Source: Cryptomeria japonica
Lineage: Eukaryota > Streptophyta > Pinopsida > Cupressales > Cupressaceae
NCBI RefSeq assembly: GCF_030272615.1
Contig: NC_081405.1
Coordinates: 312,937,735-313,001,734, forward strand
Length of the DNA stretch: 64,000 bases
Direction: 5' to 3'
Part shown: positions 1-11,700 of the stretch, in pieces
Layout of the letters: each line of letters starts with the position of its first letter
Position numbering within the stretch: position 1 is the stretch's first letter
Notes under the pieces: generated by a model
The model's database searches: none
The model's input: the letters and a program-made list of their open reading frames with translations, nothing else
What the model was told of the DNA's origin: nothing
Made by a program: the position numbers and the translations under genes

Positions 1-985
1 TCTTGAACCTCCGGCTCCATCTAAGCCTCATGTGGACTCTACCAATCCTTTTGTGAAGACAAGGTGATAGGTTTGCCATTCCAAGCCTTCTCACCACATC
101 CTGAGCCTATACAAGCACTCAACCATGTGCAAGGCATATTATCTTAATTAATATTTAATCTACCCACCCCCTAATCAATTATTAAGTTATCACTTCTTAA
201 CTGACTTTCAAGGGGTTATCCTGCCATCCACTTTGGGCACGACCCCTGATCGAAAGCCACTCTCTCTCATAGGACACTAATAGGAAAGGTCTCTCTTTAT
301 GAGAACTCCATGGTGAAACAAACAACTATATCTAATCCTGACAAACCACAAGGGAAGGATACATAATCACTAACCTAGGATTGACCATTTGGAAACATAA
401 CACACAATGGCTCACATCAACGAGGTTATACAACAACACCTGACCAAGGGGTATAACAACATATGATATAACAACAACTCAACCAGAATTGCAATGAATT
501 TAAGCTTGACTGCAAATACCATTTACACAAAATCCTAATAGAGGCAATCTTTTCTTTGAACAGCCAAAAGCATAAAATACTTGCAATTAAAGATTTTCCA
601 AAAAATAAGAAAATACACTAAATTACTACAAGGAAATCAATGTTGTCATTTGTCCAATAAAGTTAAATAAAACCACATTAAAAATTAATCTCCTAATGTA
701 TTTCCAAGCATAAATATAGAATCTTAAATTATAAGCTTTTCTGAAAATAGCTAAATTCTGAATTAATTATATATATATAAACTCATGAATTACTTTGCAC
801 AGTATTAAAATAATATTTAAATGATATAATTTCTAAAAATTAAAACAACCTTATATATTAATATATATATTATATATAATAAATTAATTAGAAACCAAAT
901 TTTATAACTCTGGCACGGAAATCCGAAAGTACTGTATTTCAGTTTGCACAAGAAATAACCAGGAAAAGCGAATTTATAATAATCC
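1..985. other. AT-rich non-coding stretch
   Basis: No coding signal or RNA gene is visible. The first 450 bases have near-average composition and read like eroded repeat DNA. From about 620 onward it becomes strongly AT-rich with TA runs near 767-775 and 855-890. Confidence 0.5.
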
Positions 986-1145
986 TTTCTGCCGCATGGT
1001 AGCAGGTACTACTGTCAGTAGTACATGCTACCTTATGGTAGCATGTGCTACCATCCGTAGCACTACTACCTTATGGTAGCAAATGCTACCACCGGTAGTA
1101 CTGCTACCATACGGTAGCCATACTACTGTTGGTAGCAACTATCGA
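986..1145. repeat. Cluster of GGTAGCA / TGCTACC inverted motifs
   Basis: About 155 bases hold roughly a dozen copies of GGTAGCA or its complement TGCTACC, with the related GGTAGTA. Adjacent copies face each other with 2-8 base spacers, so several small hairpins are possible. The cluster is GC-richer than the AT-rich DNA on both sides. I do not recognise a family; it could be a repeat remnant or a structured minisatellite. Confidence 0.6.
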
Positions 1146-2500
1146 CCTTCCCTACATGCATTGTTTTTTATATATTTTTTTAATAAAAGGTTCAATAACC
1201 TAAAAAAATCATTAAATTTTAATAACCTAAAATATTAAATTTCAATAACCTAAAAACCTTAAATTTTATTTTCAATAAAATTTATATCCAATACAATTTA
1301 TTTCCTATACAATTTATTTCTAGGGAATTTAATTAATACATATTTTCTCCAAAATAATATAATAAAACTATAGTAACTAAATAATTACACAGAGATATAC
1401 AAATATTGACAGAACAACAATAGCCAAATATTGAAACCAATACCAAACAAGAGGGAATATTTTCTCTCGTAAATCCCATTTTCTACCAAAACTTGCAACT
1501 TTTATGCACAGTAAAACATCTTGGCAAAATTTGCCAGAATAACCTTTCCAAAATCCTCACAAAATTTAATCTACAAACACTCAGGAAATAACTTCTTTTC
1601 ATAAACTAAAATTAATTTTAGGAATGAATTTTAGCGAAGAACATGAAATAACCAGAAAGGATTTTGGATTTGACAAATATTTTAACAAACATATCATTCA
1701 AAAAGAGGGAAGAAATAGAAATATTTTCTCTAAAAAAAAACAACCAGAAGAAGCCACCCAACCCGGTATAGCTTTCCTAGAATAACTTTGTAGGAGAGAT
1801 TCAATCCTTCAACAAGCTTCCAATAATTTTTCTTCACCAAAATCTAAGCTTCCAATAATTTTTCTTCACCAAAATCTCTGCCTCTTTCCCGTGACTTCCC
1901 CAAAAATAAAAAGATATATTCCCCTTTTAAACTAAAATTCTAAGTTGCATATATTTTTCCCAAAAACCCTAATATTTAATTTTAGTAATTAAAAGCAATT
2001 TAATTTTAGTAATTAAAAGCAATTTTATTTTAGTAATTAAAAGCAATTTTATTTTTCTTTTCTAATTCCTAACAAAGGAATAAATTAACATGCAACAAAC
2101 AAAAATCATTTTTTTCTTTTCTTTTCTCATGCAAATTAATTAATTTCCTAAAAAAGGAGTTAAAGCAATACTTTAATTCTAATTTATTCATTTATTTATT
2201 TATTTATTCTATTATTCTTTTATTTATTTAAAATTCTAGGAAACAATAAATGAAATTGATCTAATTTATTTTTCACTAAAATTTAAATAAAATATATTTC
2301 TAATATCATGCAGCTTGCAACTTAATTTAATAACTTCTTTTAATTAATTAAATTTATAATCTCTATGCATAAAATACATAATTCAAAAATACCAACTATG
2401 AGATAACTCCATAAATTTAATTAATTAATTAAATCCACTAAACACACAAATTGAGTAAACCCCAAGGAAATACTCATAAAAAGATCAAATGACATAATAT
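1146..2500. repeat. AT-rich DNA with two short tandem duplications
   Basis: No gene is visible. A 32-base unit starting AAGCTTCCAATAATTTTTC is exactly duplicated at 1814-1845 and 1846-1877. A 24-base unit containing TAGTAATTAAAAGCAATT occurs three times at about 1977-2048. TTTA/TTAA runs follow up to about 2420. Confidence 0.6.
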
Positions 2501-2504
2501 GAAG

Positions 2505-3065
2505 GTTGAACAAACTGACAGGACGACCAACTGACGACACTCATAAGAGTGTAATTGGGTAATATAGGGTCAACTACTACCTCCTCCACTTCCATCGGAC
2601 AAATATAAGGCATGCTCATACCCATGAAGCTAGGTGGAGACGATACCCCGTACCTACTCGGTACTTGTACCTACAATATCCTGCATCACCGAACCACACA
2701 TGCATGTATACAATATAGAAAACATGACATACACATCGATGAAGGAAAATCGCGACGTTCCCTATCTCATCGGAATGAGTGAAGGAAAATCCTCCCCTTG
2801 TATCCAATACACTTGCAGACATGCAACATATAATTCCACTTTGCATAGATAAAATAAAGTGTCAATACACAACAATAATCCATAGAATGCCATAAATCAC
2901 AAGTATTGAAATACTACAAATAAATTATGCATCTCATATCCAGATAAAGCATGAGATAATGTCATATAAGTCTGAATAATACATCATGGTAATGTATCCA
3001 CTGAAAGTAAACAATAATAAAATATGAGTCTAATGAGTTCAAACGAGGAGGGGTACTACACACCT
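2505..3065. repeat. Dispersed repeat, copy 1 (relative at 40610-41140)
   Basis: The stretch around 2573-2660 resembles 40720-40810 in motif order: a TACCTCC block, a CATGCTCA-ACC block, a GTGGAGACGATA / TTGGAGTCGATA block, then GTACCT. Both copies end in a similar segment, GGGGTACTACACAC here and GGGGAACTACACAT there. This looks like the same old interspersed repeat in the same orientation, possibly an LTR or UTR piece. The short ORFs on both strands lack protein features. Confidence 0.45.
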
Positions 3066-3099
3066 AGATCATAGTGCATGTGTTTTATGGATGCATAAA

Positions 3100-3900
3100 T
3101 TGTTAAAGAAAAAATTGTGCATTGAATTTTTGTTTTATACTTGAATATATTTTGTGGAGGCATTGAATTTGTATGTATGTATGGATTTGAATCTTTATGT
3201 GAATGTATGTGTATAGATTCATTTATATTTTCATGTGCGGATTCATTTATATGTTGTCTTAAGGGAATTTAAGGGGTCTTAAGGGGATTTATGCAATGGG
3301 GTCATAGTGCATGTGTGAATTACCTATAAATCATCTTTATGTATGTATACATGTATGGATTCATTTTTATTTACATGTATGTACAGATTTGAATTTTTAT
3401 GTGTATGTATGTGTATTGATTCAAATTTATATTTACATGTTTGGATTAATTTATATGTGGTCTGAAGGGATCTTAAGGGGATTTATGCATGTGTGAATCA
3501 CCTATAAATCATCTTTATGTATGTATGGATTTGAATTTTTATTTGTATGTATGTTTATTGATTCAAATTTATGTATGGATTTTAATTGTTAAGTGTATTT
3601 ATATGTATGGATTAATTTATATTTACACATTTATGGATTCATTTAATTATGTTGTCTTAAGGGGTCCTAAGGTGTTTTAAGGGGTCTTAAGGGGATTTTT
3701 GCAACGTGGTCATAGTGCATGTTCATAGTTACACCTAGATTGAATAGTGCATGTGTGAATCACCTATTTAAATTATCTTTACATGTATGTATTCATTTAT
3801 ATAAATACCTCTATGGATTCATTTATATATGTTGTCTTAAGGGGTCTTAAGGGAATATTTGCATTGGGAATATTTACATCTATGGATTTATTTTTATTAA
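3100..3900. repeat. Degenerate tandem repeat with ATGTATG and AAGGGGTCTTAAGGGG blocks
   Basis: Units of roughly 170-220 bases recur with drift. Each holds a GTGCATGTGTGAATCACC block (about 3308, 3487 and 3745), a run of ATGTATGGATT and TTCATTTATAT words, and a CTTAAGGGG block (about 3257, 3470, 3655 and 3835). The small ORFs here are by-products of the repeat. The AAGGGGTC words resemble those of the satellite at 5419-6502. Confidence 0.6.
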
Positions 3901-4203
3901 ACATCTATGGATTAATGTATTTTTTATGATCTTGTATCTATTTCAATGTAATTTTAATATATTTAATTATGTACCTTAATTATATTCATCATTCTTAATG
4001 TAAAATTAATGTATTTAATTACATCAAGTAAGTATATTCAATTCATGTAAAATTAATGTATTTAATTACAACTTAAGTATTTAATTAATTTGCAAAATTA
4101 ATATATATTTAATTACACCGTAAGTATATTAATTACACCTTAATTTTGTAATTTGATAATTATAAGTTCATGATTGTTAAAAATGTTAAAAATGCTAACA
4201 ACC
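3901..4203. other. AT-rich spacer
   Basis: TTAATTACA- and AAATTAATGTA-type words recur irregularly. Nothing else is seen. Confidence 0.4.
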
Positions 4204-5015
4204 CACATGATCTGATGTCATCTCGTCGACCTGTGTGGCTATGGTAGCACTACTAGAAAAAATAGACCATCGAGTGTCATCTGGTGCACTATTCACTGTA
4301 TGTGCCAGTTCCAAACATTTTGGAACAATCATTGCCCGCTTATTAGCATGTTGTAGTGCATTAGGTCTTTTAAACTTATATGAAAATCTACCTCTCCCCT
4401 ACCCAACATGTGCAGGAAAATCTATGTAGTCAACATCGTACCCCAAATGGAACTTTGCAAACAATTATTTGTAGAAAGAAAGGGGAAACTCATCCTTTTG
4501 GGGCCACATATGATCAGTGGCCAACCATATAGGATATATAAATGGTTCCACTAGTACATCTGTGCACTTAGTAGGCATATAACCCTTCACCCTATCCATG
4601 GACTGATAATGAGGGAACATGGTCTTCATATCAATGGTAGAAACCTTATCATTGATTGTTTCCCATTTTACGGTACCACGAACACAACGTGAAAGGGAAC
4701 TATAGAATAAAGTAGTGTTAATCTCATCATATGGAATATAAGTGTCATCTACATCAATCATATAATGTATCTCATTTTTAATGATCTCTCCCCTTTCCTT
4801 ATTTATACGGTTAGGGAAGTTTTCCAATGTGTTTTTCAACTGATCTAGAGTACATTTTAATGCATGTGTTGTCTGATCATAAATATATTGCCTATCCTCA
4901 GGAGTTCTTGCAAACCTACGTGATGTTTGCCCACTCCCTCCTAGATTAAGTACAATGGGCTCAGATGACAGATCTAGTGTTATGTGAACTCGGTTGACTA
5001 GACATGATGATAATA
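4204..5015 (-). pseudogene. Decayed coding fragment of unknown function
   Basis: On the minus strand a good coding frame runs for about 180 codons to a TAG at about 4465. It then continues in frame with plausible protein through one more stop near 4400 to about 4204. The upstream edge looks like a splice acceptor: AT/pyrimidine-rich DNA ending TGTCTAG just above 5015. The product has no transmembrane segment or signal peptide. It includes acidic stretches (IDVDDTYIPYDE) and an aromatic patch (WLATDHMWPQKDEFP). I do not recognise the family. Repeats containing AAGGGGTC lie on both sides, so it may be a host or transposon exon carried in a repeat-rich element. The two stops make it a likely pseudogene. 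Confidence 0.45.
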
Positions 5016-5055
5016 GGAAATATATAGATATATCTGCATGTGCATGTATGTACAT

Positions 5056-5418
5056 ATGTATTACAATTTATATAAAAAAAAATTGTACTTAAAAATATAA
5101 ACAACAATTAAACATAATTTAAATTTTTAATCTAAAAATTGTACAACAAAATAAAGTACAATTTTTCAAAAAATATATACATGTCTAATTTACATACATT
5201 TTCATCATTTTAAACATATTTAAACATATATAAATAGATAGAAAAATAAATTTACATATAAACATACATTTTCATCATTTTAAGTTAATATGAACATATA
5301 AAGATATCAAAAGAAATTTAAATACATATACATGTATTTCCAATATTTTAAACATAAGTTCATAAAAAAAAGATATAAAAATATATTTAAAATCATAAAA
5401 AGAAATATTTAAGAATGT
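5056..5418. other. AT-rich spacer
   Basis: Repeated ATTTTCATCATTTTAA and AACATATAAA-type words, with no coding signal. Confidence 0.4.
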
Positions 5419-6502
5419 GTGACCCCTTAGGACCACATATGACCCCTTAGGATACTATTGGGTCCTATCGGGTCAAATTGGGTCTTAAGCGGTGTACATT
5501 ATACACACTATGATGCTATAAGGGGTCATGGGTGGTCCTAAGGGGTCACACATGTTAGAACACATGCATGACCCCTTAGGACCAAATATGACCCCTTAGG
5601 ACACTATTGGGTCTTATAGGGACAAATTGGGTCCTAAGGGGTACATTATACACATTAGGATTATATGAGGGGTCGTATGTCGTCCCAAGGGGTCACACAT
5701 GTGTTAGAACACATGCGTGACCCCTTACAACACTATTGGGTCCTATGGGGTCAAATTGGGTCTTAAGGGGTACATTATACATACTAGGATGCTATAAGAG
5801 GTCATATGTGGTCCTAAGGGCTCATGCATGTGTTAGAATACATGTGTGACCCCTTAGGACCACATATGACCCCTTAGGACACTATTGGGTCCTAAGGGGT
5901 ACATTATACACACTAGGATGCTATAAGGGGTCATATGTGGCCCTAAGGGGTCACAAGTGTTAGAACGCGTGTGACCCCTTAGGGCCACACATGACCCCTT
6001 AGGACACTATTGGCTCCTATGGGGTCAAATTAGTTCTTAAGGGGTACATTATACACACTAGGATGCTATAAGGGGTCATATGTGGTCCTAAGGGGTCACA
6101 CGTGTTGTAACACATGCGTGACTCCTCAGGACCACATATGACCCCTTAGGACACTATTGGGTCATATGGGGTCAAATTGGGCCCTAAGGGGTACATTATA
6201 CACACTGGGATACTATAAGGGGTCATAGGTGGTCCTAAGGGGTCACACATGTGTTAGAATGCATGTGACCTCTTAGCACCACATATGACATTATACACAC
6301 TAGGATGTTATAAGGGGTCATATGTGGTCCTAAGGGGTCACGCATGTGTTAGAACACATACGTGACCCCTTAGGACACTATTGGGTTCTAAGGGGTAAAT
6401 TATACACACTAGGATTCTATAAGGGGTCATATGTGGTCCTAAGTGGGCACACATGTGCTCTAACACATGCATGACCCCTTAGGATCACATATGACCCCTT
6501 AT
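5419..6502. repeat. Satellite of inverted CTAAGGGGTC motifs, left block
   Basis: A tandem array with period near 150 bases and many partial units. Each unit carries a left arm (GACCCCTTAGGACCACATAT), a centre with CACTATTGGGTCCTA and ACATTATACACACTAGGAT, and a right arm that is the complement of the left arm (ATATGTGGTCCTAAGGGGTC). Arms are joined across units by ACACATGTGTTAGAACACATG-type palindromic linkers. No protein is encoded. The array stops near 6500, a short spacer leads to the GCTAC target site of element A at 6568, and the array resumes at 27123. Confidence 0.8.
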
Positions 6503-6567
6503 ATCATCATACTATGCATTTTGTCCATGTTATTGGATCATAAGAAGTATGTTGTATAAATTATGAT

Positions 6568-6572
6568 GCTAC
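6568..6572 (+). repeat. Target-site duplication GCTAC, left copy (element A)
   Basis: GCTAC directly precedes the TGTTGG start of element A and recurs at 27118-27122 directly after its end. This fixes the outer boundaries of A. Confidence 0.75.
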
Positions 6573-7085
6573 TGTTGGCAATTGACACTCTATTGGTTGT
6601 TTTTACTATGTTCTCATTGATGGCAACATGGTTTTGGATTCTGTCTTCATATAGTGTACCGACAGGCACTTCATAGACTCTACACTGGCACTAACACCGA
6701 CACCAATATGATAGAAGATTTATTTGGTTACCAAAAATGCAGGCCGACATGGTATAGTAAAAGTCATCGGTATTGAAGGCTGACACATCTTGGATCCAAC
6801 ATCAACAACTTGTTTTAATGTTTATTCATTTATGTTATATGGCCGACATGCAATCTTATATTATATATATCCTTGTAAGCCGATATAAGGCATAAATTTG
6901 TATAGGGTATATAGGGCAAATTGATTAGATCATTTTGATATGATAGGATGGATATATGGATGTAATGTAATGCAAAATATATATCAAAGAGACTATGTAT
7001 GTGAGGAATTCATTGCAAGGGTTATTCCGATATAGAGGTTTAGGGTTTTAACCAAAACAAACAAAGCTTAAACCAAAACTGTATT
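6573..7085 (+). repeat. Element A 5' LTR, first part
   Basis: Begins TGTTGGCAATTGACAC and matches the start of the 3' LTR at 20252. It is interrupted at 7085 by Copia-1 and continues at 14862. Words such as GGCCGACATGCAATC and CCTTGTAAGCCGATATAAGG are shared with 26460-26515 of the 3' LTR. Confidence 0.8.
7081..7085 (+). repeat. Target-site duplication GTATT, left copy (Copia-1)
   Basis: GTATT sits at 7081-7085 just before the Copia-1 5' LTR and again at 14857-14861 just after its 3' LTR. The same point is uninterrupted in the A 3' LTR near 26705. Confidence 0.75.
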
Positions 7086-8644
7086 TGTTGGCAATATTGC
7101 ATTATAACAGACAAGAAGAAGGTTGGCATTCCAATTACAATGAGAGATTATTGGCATTTCAATAAGGATATTGAGAAGGTTTTTGATGATTATGGATATA
7201 ACTGATTAAGGATGATTACTGTCTTAATATTATTATTTTGTCATTGATGTCAAAAGATTGATTTTCTAATTCAGTATGATGTTGCCATATCTTAAGAAGT
7301 ATGATTTGATGAGTATAAAGATGTCGGTAAAAGACATAGAAAGAATATGATGAATAAGGGGATAAATTATTCAATGCGCAACTATTACCGAGTCGGACAA
7401 TGATGAGATCATGATGATTAGATTGTTTTGATACCCTACATATGCTATTGTTTGAAAGGTTAATACTATACTATGTTACTGAGCAAAGAACCTAGTCGGT
7501 AAACCCTAAGGAACCTAGTCAGTAAACCCTAAGGTTATCGCTATCGGTTAATGAAGGTAGAACGTCTACCGAGTGAAGTTTAGTATTTACCGAGTTACAA
7601 ACGAGCTATAACAAAATGCATTAAATGTTTACATGTGATATTTAATGAAGGAAGCTGATGAGCTGGAGTGAATTAAATGATTGGTAAGCCGTGTATGAAG
7701 ATTGTTAAAGAATCTATGGTAAAGAAAGATTGACAAGAATATCTACAACTCAGATTGAACTGCAATACCCTAACACAAGTTCCAAGGTGAAAATGCAAGT
7801 TCCAAGGCGGGGTAAAACATTTTCAGATCGAAGGATACATTGAACCTGGACAAGATTGAAGATCTGATGGCTATGATTGATCATGGGAAATGTGATCAAG
7901 GAGATTAAGCGGTTAGAAGATTGTTTATAAATAGGAAACTGTTGATAAACAATGTATGCGAGCAAGTGTATGCATAGGGATGCTACATAGTGATTACCGA
8001 GCACAAAAGCTTGAAGACCTATTAGAATAATAGAGTATAGATGCCTAGCAGATAGACAAGATTAGTTCTATGTCTAAATTGTATTGAACAAATAGGAATC
8101 TACTTTAGCATTTTTAGATGTGAAGTTGCTGACATATTTTTATTACTGTTATTTTTAGAAGTAGCAAAAAATCTCTTAACCGAGTGGACTTAACAGTCTT
8201 ATTTGTAAAATCCTCTAGCAAGGTGACATTCTTATTGAGTGTTTGAAATCCTTTAACAAGGTCACTTCTAGCAAAGTGAAGATCGTAACAGATCTGAGGG
8301 AAATCCCTTAACTAGGTCACATCTAGCAATGTGCTTGTAATCTTTAATAGGATTTTCTTTTAACCGAGCATACTCTAGAAGAGTATATTTCTTAGTGGGT
8401 CCGAAATCCCACAGTGGTTTTTCCCTATTTGGGTTTCCACGTTAAATCTGGTGTTATGAGGTTTATATTGTTCATATGCTTTTGAGTTTGCATGTTTGAC
8501 AATTTTGGTTATATGATTGATATATATGTTACCGAGGTTGAATCTGATGTTTTTATGGATGATTAAGTTTGTATGATTCACCCCCCCCTCTCATATTGTT
8601 GGCTATTGGATCTGTACTAATCATATTTAGTATCAGAACTATCA
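7086..8644 (+). repeat. Copia-1 5' LTR
   Basis: Runs from TGTTGGCAATATTGC to CAGAACTATCA, 1559 bases. It ends with a C-tract block (TTCACCCCCCCCTCTCA at about 8577) followed about 50 bases later by the LTR end. The short minus-strand ORFs here are not genes. Confidence 0.85.
7926..7933 (+). promoter_or_regulatory. TATA-box-like site in Copia-1 LTR
   Basis: TATAAATA in the middle of the LTR, with the same word at the matching place in the 3' LTR (about 14142). It is the likely U3 promoter element. Position and sequence are the only evidence. Confidence 0.5.
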
Positions 8645-8646
8645 AT

Positions 8647-8658
8647 TGGTATCAGAGC
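8647..8658 (+). other. Copia-1 primer-binding site
   Basis: TGGTATCAGAGC, two bases after the 5' LTR, is the usual plant PBS complementary to the 3' end of initiator Met tRNA. The same 12 bases follow the 5' LTRs of element A and Copia-2. Confidence 0.85.
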
Positions 8659-8709
8659 TTTGGACTCCGAAAGAAAAGTTTAAAGGAACTTGAATTAAAG
8701 ATCCAAAAG

Positions 8710-11700
8710 ATGTATAAGAGGGATGCACCGAAGCTGAATAAGTCAAGTTTCCCTACATGGCAGAAAGGGATGAAGCTGCATCTATTAGAAATTGGAGAAT
8801 ATGTTGTCTATTATCTGGAGAATGATTTCATCACACCGAGCACCTATCCATTGACAATGGAAGAGATAAAGGAGAAGCAAGAACATATTCAAGCAATGAT
8901 TGAAATAACATCTGCATTGACTGACTCAGAGTTTAATGATCTAGAAGGATGTACTAATGCAAAGGCAATGTGGACTAAGCTCATATCTATGTATGGAGGA
9001 GATGAACATGTTCAAAGAGCAAAAGTGGATAGTTTAAGAGGACAACTTGAATCTATGAGGATGAATGAAGATGAGAACATAACCCAGTATAGTACAAGAC
9101 TAAAGGAGATTGTAAATCAAATCAAAGGAGCAGGAGGAACTATTGAAGAAAAGGATGTAACAAGTAAGTTGTTAAGAACCCTTCTACTTGCCTATGCAAT
9201 CCGAGTCTCTGCAATCAATGAATTGAGGTCTGTACCCAATATGCCAGTTTATTTAGATGCTACTATTGGTAAGCTACATGAATTTGAGTTAAGTAACTTT
9301 GATAATAGTGGGTCATTGGTAAATAAAGTTGAATCTGCATTCAGTTCTTTTCATATTGATGAAACTGATGATTACAATGATAGAAAGTATAAGTACTCTG
9401 AAGGGAATCACAGTGGAGCAAGTGAAAGATTTCGTAAAAACATGGAGGAGGTACACAAACTATATGAGGAAATTAGAAAGTAAGAAGAGTTTGAAGCACT
9501 ATTAGCCAAAAGGCTACTGAGAGGAAAAGGTAAGTATAAAGGAAAGCTACCTTTAAAATGTTTCAATTGTGATAAGATAGGACATATGGCTTCTAACTAT
9601 CCTGACAAAGAATATAGTGAAAAGAGAGATTACCGAGATGGTAGACAGAAAGATAATCATTACAGAGGACACCGAGACTTTAGGAGAAGAGATAAAAAGA
9701 CATGCCTAATAGCTAATAAGGAATCTAATGATGATAAATCAGATGAAACTAATACAGAGGAAGTTGTTTATGTGGCTATTAAAGATGGATTAGATGAAGA
9801 AAGGTATGAAGAAAAAGCTTTAATATCTCATATAAATACTAATGATTCTTGGATCATAGATAGTGGTTGCTCACATCACATGATAGGTGATAAATGCATG
9901 TTTATTAAATTATATGATTATGATGGAGGCTATGTAAGATTTGGTAATGATGCACCATGTCCGGTAAGAGGTAAAGAATCCATAGCACTTCTTGATAATG
10001 CAAGATGCAATGATGTTTATTGGGTTGAAGGTTTGAAATACAATTTTTTGAGTGTAGCACAGCTAAACAACACAGGTTACCGAATAGAGTTTGAAAAAGG
10101 AATTGTCAAAGTTCATGACAAGCATGGAAAGTTAGCTGCTACCGGGACACAAACAAGAGGTAATACATTTCATCTTGACTCAACTCATAATAAATGTCTA
10201 TATGCAAGGATAGATGATACCTGGTTATGGCATAAAAGGTTTTGTCATGTTAATTTTGATAATCTGATCAAAATAAGTAAGAAGCACTGAGTAAGAGGTC
10301 TATCGAGTCTTGAAAAACTTGAGAATGCTATGTGCCAAGGATGCCAGATGGGTAAGATGACAAGATCAATCTTTACAAGTAATTCTTACACTTCTAAGGG
10401 AATTTTAGATCTTATGCATACTGATCTTTGTGGTCCTATGAAAGTTCAGAGTTATTATGGTGATAAATATTTCATATTATTTGTGCATGATTACTCAAGG
10501 ATGATGTCAGTAATGTTTTTAAAATAAAAATTAGAAGCTTTTAAAATGTTTAAATGGTACAAGGCTAGAGTTGAAAATGAAACAGGAAGACAACTGAAAT
10601 GTCTCAGATCAGATAGAGGAGGAGAGTTTACATCTGATGAGTTCAACTTATTTTGCAATGATCATGATATAAAAAGACAAGTCTTTGCACCAAGAACTCC
10701 ACAACAGAATGGGATAGCTGAGCGAAGGAACATATCTATTATGGATTGTGCTAGAACCTTGATGATTGAAAAGAAAGTTCCACAAACATTTTGGAGAGAA
10801 GCAATAAGCACAACTGTTTACACCTTGAACCGAGTTCAATTGAAGAAAGGTACTTTGAAGAAACCTAATGTAAGTTATTTTAAAATCTTTGGGAATAGAT
10901 GCTATGTTCAAAAAGATGATAGAAATGGTAAGCTTGATCAGAAAAGTGAAGAAGGAATGTTTCTAGGTTATTCTTCTAGAAGCAAAGCATTTAAATGTCT
11001 GATAAAATCATCTAACAAAATAGTAGAAAGTGCAAATGTGAAAATTGATGAATTTGTAGAAAGAAATGATGAAGGAAACTCCAAAGAACCAGAAGATTAT
11101 GAAGGATTTGTCTATGTGCAACCGAGAAGTCCTACCAAGATAACTATTGAAGAAAATGAAGAAAATATCTAGTTACCGAGTGATGAAGAAGATCATACAG
11201 AGCCTACTGAGCTTGTATTAGCCAAGTATGTCAGAAGACATCATGCACCAAGTCAGATTATAGAAGATAAGGATGATCCAATGATGACAAGGAACAAACT
11301 AAGACAGAACACATGTTTGATATCTGAATTTCAACCGAGGATAGTGAAAGAGGCATTTAACATTAAAGATTGGATAAATGCTATGATAGAAGAGATTGAT
11401 CAAACCAAGAAGAATGACACATGGACACTGGTCCCAAGACCGAAGGACAAAAATGTAATCGGTACAAAGTGGATCTTCAAAAACAAGCTAAATGAAAAGG
11501 GTGAGGTCATTCGAAATAAAGCAAGACTAGTTTGCAAAGGTTATGCCCAAGAAGAAGGAATTGATTATGGTGAGACTTTTGCACTTGTGGCAAGACTTGA
11601 AGGAGTAAGAACATTATTGGCATATGTTGCTTACAATAATTTCAAGGTATATCAAATGGATGTCAAATCTGCATTTCTGAATGGTATTTTAGAAGAAGAA

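Noticed and set aside
2616-2852. Overlapping short ORFs on both strands
   Set aside because: No protein character; they lie in a dispersed repeat.
3311-3680. ORFs rich in Tyr, Ile, Cys and Val that look membrane-like
   Set aside because: They arise from the ATGTATG/TTTATAT tandem repeat; composition follows the repeat.
5419-6502. CRISPR-like array
   Set aside because: The repeats are not a constant unit separated by unique spacers; units carry inverted arms, and the setting is a plant nuclear genome.
8375-8581. Minus-strand ORF repeated at 14589-14795
   Set aside because: It is the same stretch of the two Copia-1 LTRs, not a gene.
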